A DNA stretch of 64,000 nt, from the NCBI RefSeq assembly GCF_050571805.1, contig NZ_CP192219.1. The stretch is one strand, 5' to 3'. The notes beneath the pieces were generated by a model that made no database searches, was not told where the DNA came from, and saw only the letters and a program-made list of their open reading frames with translations. Positions 34,915 to 42,389 of the stretch are shown piece after piece; the stretch's first letter is position 1; every line of letters starts with the position of its first letter. Source of the stretch: Halodesulfovibrio aestuarii (GTDB taxonomy: Bacteria > Desulfobacterota > Desulfovibrionia > Desulfovibrionales > Desulfovibrionaceae). A program made the position numbers and the translations under genes.

Positions 34915-35706
34915 TTATTGCAACAGCGGAGAGCCGGCTTTCATCAGGTTGGAGAACATCGGGGCGAGGCTCATGATAAGTTGTTCCATACGTTGTCCCA
35001 TCAGTGTGAAGAGCATTCCGATGAAAACAAGACCCACGGCGATTTTGACTGGAAAACCGAGCATGAGAAGGTTCATTTGCGGTGCTGCACGCCCCATAAG
35101 GCCGAGAGTTAATTCTACAAGCATAAGAGAAATCATAACCGGAGCAGCAACTTTAATTGCTAAAACAAACATTGTAAGGGATAAACTGAGGATCTCCTGA
35201 CCTACTGTGGCAGAGAGGACAAGTCCTCCCGGCGGAATAAGATCGAATGAATCCGTAAGTGCTTTAATGAGATATAGGTGACCGTTTGCAACAATGAAAA
35301 CGGTAAAACTCAATTGATACAGAAGGATAGATGTGATTCCTTCCTGTTCGCCTGAGGATGGGTTAGCAAGGGTAAGCATAGAGAAACCCATCTGGAAACC
35401 GATAACCTGACCACCTGTTCTGATGCCTGCAAAGATAAATCTGACCGCAAGCCCCAGTAGAATGCCGAGCAGAATTTCACTGACCATTATCATCGCAATT
35501 TCAAAAGGATGAGCAGGAAATGATGATGCTTTGAGAGATAATGACGGGAATATGGCGAGGGTAAGCATGAGGCATACAGAAGCCTTTACCAGACGGGGGA
35601 TGGTTTTCCCTTCAAAGAATGGCAGCAGAAAAACTACAAGGCTGAGTCGCATGAGTGTGAGCAGAAAACTTAGAAATTCTGCCATATCAAAATTAAAGAT
35701 GTCCAT
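34915..35706 (-). CDS. fliR: Flagellar export protein FliR
   Basis: A 263-residue polytopic inner-membrane protein of the export gate core (FliP-FliQ-FliR). About six membrane helices are visible, with RLSLVVFLLPFFEG at the start, AGIRTGGQVIGFQMGFSM in the middle and LGLMGRAAPQMN near 205-216, all typical. No ribosome binding site is seen before the ATG. The sigma-54 promoter at 35718-35733 would place the transcription start almost at this ATG, so the mRNA may be nearly leaderless or the start may be the internal ATG at codon 8. Confidence 0.94.
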   Translation of the reverse strand: MDIFNFDMAEFLSFLLTLMRLSLVVFLLPFFEGKTIPRLVKASVCLMLTLAIFPSLSLKASSFPAHPFEIAMIMVSEILLGILLGLAVRFIFAGIRTGGQVIGFQMGFSMLTLANPSSGEQEGITSILLYQLSFTVFIVANGHLYLIKALTDSFDLIPPGGLVLSATVGQEILSLSLTMFVLAIKVAAPVMISLMLVELTLGLMGRAAPQMNLLMLGFPVKIAVGLVFIGMLFTLMGQRMEQLIMSLAPMFSNLMKAGSPLLQ

Positions 35707-35717
35707 ATATAAAGAAT

Positions 35718-35733
35718 AGCAAGAGTTGCGCCA
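35718..35733 (-). promoter_or_regulatory. Sigma-54 promoter of the fliR-flhBAFG-fliA-cheY unit
   Basis: On the minus strand TGGCGCAACTCTTGCT matches the sigma-54 consensus TGGCACGN4TTGCW at all key positions, with GG at -24 and GC at -12 in the correct 10-base separation. It lies 12 bases before fliR. Sigma-54 control of mid-class flagellar genes is known in many polar flagellates. Confidence 0.75.
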
Positions 35734-35939
35734 GTCTTTGAATAATCAGGGTTTTCACGTGATGGGACATCTCAACTTGTCTCAACCTGTCAGACAGATG
35801 ACGCCCTTGCAAAGTGGAAATGATTCTGGCAATCCACGCAGATTGAGACAAAAAGTGCATTTTTAATTGCAACAAATTGTCTTAATGTACGAAAAGGATT
35901 TTTGTTAACAAACTGGAATTCACAAACTTTGGAGAAGTA

Positions 35940-36539
35940 ATGGACCTTTTGCCTATTAAGCGAGCACTGTTGAGTGCTACTGATAAGACTGGGTTGGTCG
36001 AATTTGCGACGTTCTTAAGCGAAAATGGTGTGGAGTTGGTTTCTACCGGCGGTACAGCACGTATGCTTAAAGAAGCCGGGCTGAAGGTTACACCTGTAAG
36101 TGAGGTTACCGGATTCCCTGAAATCCTTGGCGGCAGGGTAAAAACCCTTAACCCGTTTATTCATGGTGGTATCCTTGCAGACAAGGATAACCCGGAGCAT
36201 CTTGCTACCCTTAAAGAGCATGAAATTGCAGCGTTCGATTTGATCGTAGTAAACCTCTACAACTTTGAGAACGCAGCAGCACGCGGTCTTGATTTACGCG
36301 GCGCAGTGGAAGAAATTGACATCGGCGGCCCTTGTATGCTTCGTGCCGCAGCGAAAAATTTTCATTCTATTCTCGTTCTTCCGGATCCTTCCGAGTATAA
36401 AGCTGTACAGAAGGAACTGCTCGAAAATGATATGCGCGTAGGGCTTGCACTTCGTCGTGATATGGCGGTAAAAACATTTGCGCGTACTTCTCAGTACGAT
36501 GGAATGATTACGGAGTATCTTGCTAGCAAAGATATTTAA
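35940..36539 (+). CDS. purH: Stand-alone IMP cyclohydrolase (PurH N-terminal, MGS-like domain)
   Basis: A 199-residue protein that matches only the N-terminal IMP cyclohydrolase domain of PurH, which closes FAICAR to IMP in the last step of purine synthesis. Landmarks are KRALLSATDKTGLVEFA, LVSTGGTARML, VSEVTGFPEILGGRVKTLNP, DLIVVNLYNF and IDIGGPCMLRAAAKNF. The C-terminal AICAR formyltransferase domain (about 300 residues) is missing and the reading frame ends cleanly, so this is a natural single-domain enzyme. A separate formyltransferase must exist elsewhere. GGAGAA precedes the ATG. Confidence 0.9.
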   Translation: MDLLPIKRALLSATDKTGLVEFATFLSENGVELVSTGGTARMLKEAGLKVTPVSEVTGFPEILGGRVKTLNPFIHGGILADKDNPEHLATLKEHEIAAFDLIVVNLYNFENAAARGLDLRGAVEEIDIGGPCMLRAAAKNFHSILVLPDPSEYKAVQKELLENDMRVGLALRRDMAVKTFARTSQYDGMITEYLASKDI

Positions 36540-36556
36540 ATAACATATATTCAAAT

Positions 36557-36590
36557 GCCTCCGGCGGCTGAGGGGAATTCCCCCTCCTGA
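36557..36590 (-). repeat. Dispersed repeat, GCCGCCGGAGGC family, copy B1 (inverted)
   Basis: GCCGCCGGAGGC on the minus strand at 36557-36568, 18 bases beyond the IMP cyclohydrolase stop, next to the palindrome GGGGAATTCCCC (36572-36583). Confidence 0.55.
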
Positions 36591-36681
36591 AAAACCGACA
36601 AGGTTTGGATGAAGTACGGTGAGTTACGGAACGTAAGTGTAGGTTGACCAGCTTCATAATGAATTGGCTGACTTCGCTGAT

Positions 36682-36769
36682 GAAACACTTTGGATAGTCA
36701 AGAAAAGCCTTTTTCCAGAAAGCTTTTTTGGCCGCCAGAGCCGTCCCGCTGACAAGCGCTGCCGGAGGC
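36682..36769 (+). repeat. Dispersed repeat, GCCGCCGGAGGC family, copy B2
   Basis: Aligns with 2517-2577 through CTTTGGA-AGTC, AAGCCTTT, CAGAAAG and TTGGCCGCC. It carries GCCGCCAGAGCC at 36731-36742 and GCCGGAGGC at 36761-36769. It ends just upstream of the hflX ribosome binding site. Confidence 0.6.
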
Positions 36770-36792
36770 AACAGAAAAAACAGGAGTTCATC

Positions 36793-38442
36793 ATAGCCTC
36801 TAAGGTTCTCGGCAACACACAAGGACTCAAACCGAGTCAGTTAAAATCTCTCCAGCGGCTTTTTGCCCGCCGTTATCCAGTGAAAGAGGGATATACTTCC
36901 GATCAGGCGCACGAACTTGCGGCTATTTCCCGCAGCGTTGGCAGACAGATAGCATTGCTTATTGACCGCCAAGGCAAGCCACAGATGGTTCTGGTGGGTG
37001 ACACCGGCGCCATTTATATTCCGGAACTTCCTCGCGCTCGATCCAGTAGCGATCGTTTACGTGGTCTGCGTCTTGTTCATACTCATTTGAACGATGCACT
37101 TCTTTCGCAGGAAGACCTGATGGATATGCTCTTCTTACGTCTGGATTCTGTTTCAGTGCTTACTGTCGATGGCATGGGCGCTCCTGTTTCCTTTCAGTCT
37201 GCTCATATTCTCCCTGTACCTTCCGAAGACGGCGCGTCGTACAATGTGCACGAAGCTACCTCGTGGGAAAAAGTAGATATTGATTTTGAAGCGCAGACCG
37301 AGGCTCTTGAAGAAGAGCTTGCACGAACAGCAGATAGTGCCCGCAAACAAAGCGGCTCAGAACATGCGGTTCTGGTAAGTGTCAGCACACAGCCAAAGGA
37401 TGTTCAAGAGTCACACCTGAATGAACTGGCAGAGCTTGCTGACACCGCAGGTGTTTCTGTTGCAGGTAAACTTGTGCAGCGGGTGCATCAGGTAAATCAT
37501 AAATTTATTATGGGTAGAGGTAAGCTTGCAGAGCTGGAAATCCTTTGCCTTCAGGGTAATGCTTCCATGATCATTTTTGATGGTGAGCTTTCCCCTGCGC
37601 AGTTGCGTAACCTTACGGAAGTAACTGAACGAAAGGTTATTGATAGGACGCAGCTGATTCTCGATATTTTTGCACAGCACGCTACAACGCGTGCAGGCAA
37701 ATTACAGGTTGAGATGGCACAACTGCAGTACGCACTGCCGCGTCTGGTTGGTAAAAACCGTGCAATGGACAGATTGATGGGTGGTATCGGTGGCCGTGGG
37801 CCGGGTGAAACCAAGCTTGAAACTGACCGACGAAAAGTGCGTGATCGCATTGCCCGTTTTAAAAAAGAGCTTGCTGCATTACGTAAGCAGCGTGCGTATG
37901 CGCGTGATCGCCGTAACAAGGCTCGCGTACCAGTCGCTGCGCTTGTGGGCTACACAAACGCGGGCAAGTCGACCACACTTAATGCTTTGACCAACTCAAC
38001 GGTGCTTGCGGAGAATAAACTGTTTGCAACGCTTGATCCCACAACCCGCAGACTGCGTTTTCCAGAAGAACGTGAGCTTATTCTGACAGATACCGTAGGA
38101 TTTATCCGAAATTTACCGAAAGAGTTGCGCGAAGCGTTCCGTGCAACGCTTGAAGAGCTTGAGGCCGCAGACCTGTTGCTGCATGTAGCAGATGCCGGAC
38201 ATCCGGAATTGGAAAAGCAGATTGCAGCTGTTGAACGTATTCTTGAGGACATGGAACTGCACGAAATTCCGACAACGCTGATCCTGAATAAGTGGGATAC
38301 GCTTGATGAGGAACAGCAGGAGGCATTGACCCATTTATACCCCAATGCAATCCATATCGCTGCCAAAAGCAGGCTGGGACTTGATGAACTTTCTCAGGTG
38401 ATTATTGATCGCATTGATTGGGAACGCGGATTAGTGATCTAA
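36793..38442 (+). CDS. hflX: GTPase HflX, possibly with a non-standard start codon
   Basis: Ribosome-binding GTPase (549 residues from the position given) that splits stalled 70S ribosomes. It has an extended N-terminal region (about 1-190), the HflX domain with GRGKLAELE, DGELSPAQLRNL and GGIGGRGPGETKLETDRR, and a G domain with VGYTNAGKSTTLNAL, TDTVGFIRNLP and LILNKWD. The only in-frame standard start is TTG at 36664, which lies in repeat DNA and has no ribosome binding site. Family-like sequence (KVLGNTQGLKPSQ) begins just after ATC ATA at 36790-36795, and AGGAG at 36782-36786 sits six bases before the ATA. The coordinates therefore assume an ATA start; a sequencing difference or TTG start remain possible. 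A strong terminator follows. Confidence 0.88.
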   Translation: MASKVLGNTQGLKPSQLKSLQRLFARRYPVKEGYTSDQAHELAAISRSVGRQIALLIDRQGKPQMVLVGDTGAIYIPELPRARSSSDRLRGLRLVHTHLNDALLSQEDLMDMLFLRLDSVSVLTVDGMGAPVSFQSAHILPVPSEDGASYNVHEATSWEKVDIDFEAQTEALEEELARTADSARKQSGSEHAVLVSVSTQPKDVQESHLNELAELADTAGVSVAGKLVQRVHQVNHKFIMGRGKLAELEILCLQGNASMIIFDGELSPAQLRNLTEVTERKVIDRTQLILDIFAQHATTRAGKLQVEMAQLQYALPRLVGKNRAMDRLMGGIGGRGPGETKLETDRRKVRDRIARFKKELAALRKQRAYARDRRNKARVPVAALVGYTNAGKSTTLNALTNSTVLAENKLFATLDPTTRRLRFPEERELILTDTVGFIRNLPKELREAFRATLEELEAADLLLHVADAGHPELEKQIAAVERILEDMELHEIPTTLILNKWDTLDEEQQEALTHLYPNAIHIAAKSRLGLDELSQVIIDRIDWERGLVI

Positions 38443-38465
38443 TCAACGATAAATACAAAGAAAAA

Positions 38466-38507
38466 GCGTCCTTGTGGAGTACTTCCGCAAGGACGCTTTT
38501 TTATTTT
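38466..38507 (+). terminator. Terminator after hflX
   Basis: GCGTCCTTG pairs with CAAGGACGC around a 13-base loop and is followed by TTTTTTATTTTT. Confidence 0.95.
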
Positions 38508-38575
38508 TCGAAAAGAAAGTCAAAGAGGGGATGCCAGATTGTGTGGCTTGAACTATACCCTCTAAAAAGACAAAG

Positions 38576-38598
38576 GCTTGAGGAGCCACCTCAAGCCG
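38576..38598 (-). terminator. Possible minus-strand terminator
   Basis: GGCTTGAGG pairs with CCTCAAGCC around a 5-base loop. On the minus strand TTTGTCTTTTT follows. It would end leftward transcription from the gene-free stretch; no transcript is identified. Confidence 0.45.
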
Positions 38599-39405
38599 TA
38601 AATATGTCTTTAGTGAATTTAAGAAGTACTTTTTATATAGCAGGATGTGTGCCAAGTTTTTGATATCTTCAGCATTATTAATAAGTCCTTTAAAGTCAAT
38701 AGTTTGTGTTTTTTGGGTTAGTTGCTTGTGAAATCTAACCGTAGAAAAAATTGTACTCAAAGGGGGTAAGCCTAGAAAAGACAGTATAAAATTTTGCACA
38801 ATGCGAAAGCTCTTAGATATGAGACTCTCAAAAAAATGGCGCTAATTCTCAGACAACTATAGAAAAAATGATGCATGGGAGGTTTGGAAAGAAAAAACTT
38901 CAGAGTAAAACAAAGATCGTACGAAACTTGTTCTGGCTAATACGCTGATTGCAGTTCCAACATGTGACTTGATAGTTGTGGGAGGGCGGATGCGTGAAAG
39001 GAAGGTTCATTAAAAATGATGAGAAGAGAAAAATATTTCATTTATTATAGATTGTTATGTTTGAAGCGCGCCTGTAGCTCTCATGACAATACGTAAGTCA
39101 AAAATATTTTACTTTTCTGTTATGCTACGTTTGAGCATGTATATTTTATAGGTTTTTTTTGTAAAATGCTTATAAATACAATGCCTTACTTGTGCTGATG
39201 CGTTATTCTGAGTAGCTGAATGCGATAGCTGTATCGCATGGAAATGATACGATGAATGGGCTTATTGTTATAGATGCAACGTGTGATTCTACAACTTCTG
39301 GACAGTTTTCAGTCCTGTGTTACTTTATTAGTAGGTAAAGAGAGCTGTGAGTCGTCCTTAGGTGAGTTTAGATAAGGGCTATCCAGAAGTCTCAGAAGTG
39401 TAGAT

Positions 39406-39685
39406 CGATGCCGCGCATCGTATCCCGCCAAACGCGCTAGCCCTGTGGCACGTCATTGCACAGGGTATAAAGACTGATCATCAGTCTGCGCAGAAACGTG
39501 GTTGAGGATTTGAGTTGGATAACCTCGACAGGAGGGTATAAGTCACGGAAAATCGGTATCCTCATAATGGCAAATAGAGTTGCCCTTGATGTGGGGTTGG
39601 ATCGTTGCCCCCAAGTTCGTGCACAGCAAAGGTTCCTGAGGTAACTCATGAACATACCGGTCACCGGAAATTGTGCACTTTTTTT
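39406..39685 (+). ncRNA. Candidate structured non-coding RNA (unknown family)
   Basis: Eight stems follow one another over 280 bases: CGATGC/GCATCG (39406-39420), CCCTGTG/CACAGGG (39441-39465), AGACTGA/TCAGTCT (39471-39487), TTGAGG/CCTCGA (39502-39528), GAGGGT/ATCCTC (39532-39563), GGCAA/TTGCC (39569-39584), TGGGG/CCCCA (39592-39613), and a three-way junction closed by GTGCACA/TGTGCAC (39619-39678). The junction encloses GTTC-TGAG/CTCA-GAAC and CCGG/CCGG hairpins, and seven T follow at 39679-39685. The T run makes the plus strand the likely transcript. It does not match tmRNA, RNase P, 6S or SRP RNA by the conserved segments I can recall. A decayed mobile element is an alternative. Confidence 0.35.
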
Positions 39686-39824
39686 GTCTGCGATTTACTC
39701 ACGGTGCATCGTATTTCCATCCGACCAACCAGCCGGTTAACAATGCGCTTTGTATGAGCAACTTTTTTGACCAACGTTATGTTTTGCTTTTCTTTCAGAG
39801 ACAGTATTGGTCTAAGTTGTTGTC

Positions 39825-42122
39825 TTACATTGCATGAGGCAGACAGACCGTGAATGTGGCTCCCTGATTCTGTGCTGCTGTGACAGAAATAGTCCCGCTG
39901 TGGTTGTTGGTAATAATGTAGTAAGAAACTGAAAGCCCCAATCCTGTACCATCGCCTACAGGTTTTGTCGTGTAGAATGGTTCAAATATGCGTTTGCGCA
40001 CGTCTTCCCCCATTCCCGGGCCGTTGTCGGCTATGGTAATCATAACACCGGATGCAGTCTGCTGTGTTGTAATGACAATTTTTGGATTTTCAATTGTCGG
40101 AACAGCCGATGCAAAAGCCTGTGCTGCGTTTTTTAACAAGTTAAGCAGCACCTGTTCAATTTCTTGTGGAGCACACGACAGTTGTGAAACATTTTTATCA
40201 AATTCACGGATAATTTTAATCTGATTAAAATTTTGTTGTGTTTTCAGGTGGTAGTCATTTGCAGCAAGCTCAATGGACTTATCAATGATGCAGTGTATGT
40301 TGCACGGGATGAGTTTTGTGTCTGAGCCTCTGCAAAACTCGAGCATGTTCGCAATAATTGACGCAGCTCGCTTTCCGCATTCTGAAACACCATCCAGTAG
40401 TCCGAAAATTTCCCGTTGCTCCATGTATTCATTCACTTTATCCAGCGAAAGATTGAGTTGTTTAGCTATGTGGATGTTTGGAGCAAGGTCAATGCTGAAA
40501 CGGCGTTGAATATTTTGTACTCCTTGAAGAATTCCCCCGAGCGGGTTGTTTATTTCATGTGCCATACCTGCTGCAAGCCCGCTTATAGAAGCCATTTTTT
40601 CTGCCTGAATAATACGCTCTTCCATACGCAGACGTTCTGAAATGTCATCAATTCGCAATACCGCGACATGGTCATTACCTATATTTACAGGGAAAATAAT
40701 GATGTCATAGGTGACAAGTACACCTTTTCGAATCGAAGTAAATTTTGGTACGTGTATAGGTGTAAGAGTCTCAAACGATTTTTCAATATGCTGTTCAAGG
40801 AAAGTCAGTTCCGGTATTATCTGGCTGAAACGCTTTCCTTCTGCGTTAGTGGTTATGATTCCGGTACGGTCTTCTATTGTGTCGTTCCAGAGTGTCACAG
40901 TCATTTGTCTTGTTACGCCTACGATTAGAGAGGGCATGCAGTTGATGATGTTTTTGAGCATCTCTTTAGTAGAAAGGAGACGCTGTTCAACACGTTTTTT
41001 GAGTGTGATATCTGAGAAAATTCCAACAATCCGATACGGTTCTTCGCTTTGATCTTTTATAATTTGAGCGCGCCCGAGGAACCAGCGGTATTCTCCGTCC
41101 TTGTGTTTGACTCGGTACTCCAGTTCAATTCGCCCCGATGCGTCATATTTTTCTCCATTTGCAAGGGCTGTTACCTTTTTCAGATCATCTGGATGGACTT
41201 TTTCTAACCAGACAGAGAGATGATTTGTTAACTCAGCATCCGTATAGCCCAGAAGCTCTTTCCACCGAGGTGTGTACAGTAGAACGTCCTGGCCTAAATA
41301 GCGGTCAAGAATTCCGTCCATTGTGCTTGCGGCAATAAGGCTGAACTGTTCCTGACTTGTCAGCAACTGATACTCGACGTGCTTTCTTTCTCTTATATGT
41401 TCATTGAGTTGCGTGTTTATTTGGGTAAGCTCTGCTTCTCGTAATGAAACTTGTCTTGCCATTTCTTTAAAATTGAGAGCAATGTGCTGAATTTCCCGGG
41501 TGCGAAGCTTTGGATAATGCTCAGGGTATGTTCCGGTTCGTAACTGGTCTATCATTTGACTCAGTTGTGCGAGTGGTTTTTTTAGATATAGCGCAAGCAG
41601 TTGATGGGTAAGTATAAGAATGGTTAGAAGCAAGATTCCAATGGTAAAGAGATAGTTGATTAATTGCTGTTGCTGTTTTTTTTTAAAAGCAGCAAAGGAT
41701 AGGTCTGTTGTAACTTTGCCAATATGCTGATGATTATGATAAATATCACTGGAGATTGTTTTATCTGCACGTATAGATGCATCGCTTGATTTTTTTGCGA
41801 TCAATGTACCGTCAGGCTCTTCAACTTGAATCCTTACGGCAATGTTGGATTCGGCGGCAATAGAAATGATTCTGTTAACAGTGTCATAGTCAACATTCCA
41901 GATAGGTAAAGAGAGGGTGTCTGCTAGACGTTGGAAGCGTCTGGCGGAACTTTTCTCAAGTTGATCAAGGGCTGAGTGGTACAGTTGTGAGTAGTGAAAG
42001 ACGCCAAGCAGCAAAATCATCGCACAGAATGTAGCAGTAATGCCCAGTGATAAACTGCGAGAGAGCGAATTGTCGCAGAATAGTCGTGCAAGGGTGCGAG
42101 AGATGGGGGCTTTCATATACAC
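39825..42122 (-). CDS. Orphan membrane PAS sensor histidine kinase
   Basis: A 765-residue kinase. Transmembrane helices at about 26-46 and 154-174 enclose a periplasmic sensor domain. A HAMP-like linker follows (KKPLAQLSQMIDQL), then a PAS domain with PAC (about 265-385; YRWFLGRAQI, YRIVGIFSDI) and a second PAS (about 390-500). The HisKA phospho-acceptor is in AAGMAHEINNPLGG (about 522) and the HATPase has NLLKNAAQAF, DNGPGM and GTGLGLSVS. The HisKA type is that of kinases in which the NPLGG loop follows the His. No response regulator gene is adjacent, so its partner is encoded elsewhere. An ATG two codons later is an equal start candidate. Stimulus unknown. Confidence 0.9.
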   Translation of the reverse strand: MYMKAPISRTLARLFCDNSLSRSLSLGITATFCAMILLLGVFHYSQLYHSALDQLEKSSARRFQRLADTLSLPIWNVDYDTVNRIISIAAESNIAVRIQVEEPDGTLIAKKSSDASIRADKTISSDIYHNHQHIGKVTTDLSFAAFKKKQQQQLINYLFTIGILLLTILILTHQLLALYLKKPLAQLSQMIDQLRTGTYPEHYPKLRTREIQHIALNFKEMARQVSLREAELTQINTQLNEHIRERKHVEYQLLTSQEQFSLIAASTMDGILDRYLGQDVLLYTPRWKELLGYTDAELTNHLSVWLEKVHPDDLKKVTALANGEKYDASGRIELEYRVKHKDGEYRWFLGRAQIIKDQSEEPYRIVGIFSDITLKKRVEQRLLSTKEMLKNIINCMPSLIVGVTRQMTVTLWNDTIEDRTGIITTNAEGKRFSQIIPELTFLEQHIEKSFETLTPIHVPKFTSIRKGVLVTYDIIIFPVNIGNDHVAVLRIDDISERLRMEERIIQAEKMASISGLAAGMAHEINNPLGGILQGVQNIQRRFSIDLAPNIHIAKQLNLSLDKVNEYMEQREIFGLLDGVSECGKRAASIIANMLEFCRGSDTKLIPCNIHCIIDKSIELAANDYHLKTQQNFNQIKIIREFDKNVSQLSCAPQEIEQVLLNLLKNAAQAFASAVPTIENPKIVITTQQTASGVMITIADNGPGMGEDVRKRIFEPFYTTKPVGDGTGLGLSVSYYIITNNHSGTISVTAAQNQGATFTVCLPHAM

Positions 42123-42389
42123 TCCTGTAATCCCAAAACCAAAAGAATGAGTACCGCAACAGCAAGCTTAGATATTATAGAATTGGGGCAGAGAGTCAAT
42201 AATGAGGCGTAGATATGTACTTATGGTGGTGTTGCAATGAATTGGAGAAGAGAATAGTTTGGCAATATAAAAAATTCTCTAAGCCCCTTGGTGACTTGAC
42301 TCCAGCGCAGTAATAAGCAAAGTATTCCGATTCAATTATAAGATAAAAAACAACAGGGAATTTGATCTCTGGTATGTAAAGGATGGACT

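Larger units (their letters stand above)
38443..39824. other. 1.4-kb stretch without a protein-coding gene
   Basis: Contains the hflX terminator, a minus-strand hairpin terminator candidate at 38576-38598, an AT-rich tract (38600-39200) with nothing recognisable, a perfect 7-bp hairpin (ATGCGAT with ATCGCAT) near 39220-39240, and the hairpin-dense segment 39406-39685. Frames at 38443-38799 and 39437-39664 (both minus) lack ribosome binding sites and family features and overlap hairpins. Confidence 0.6.

Noticed and set aside
36664..36792. Repeat-derived N-terminal extension of HflX starting at TTG 36664
   Set aside because: The extension is translated repeat DNA without family similarity or ribosome binding site; kept only as an alternative.
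38443..38799. 118-codon minus-strand frame downstream of hflX
   Set aside because: It covers the hflX terminator and another hairpin, lacks a ribosome binding site and matches no family.
39437..39664. 75-codon minus-strand frame in the hairpin-rich region
   Set aside because: The segment is dominated by stems, the frame has no ribosome binding site and the protein shows no recognisable features.
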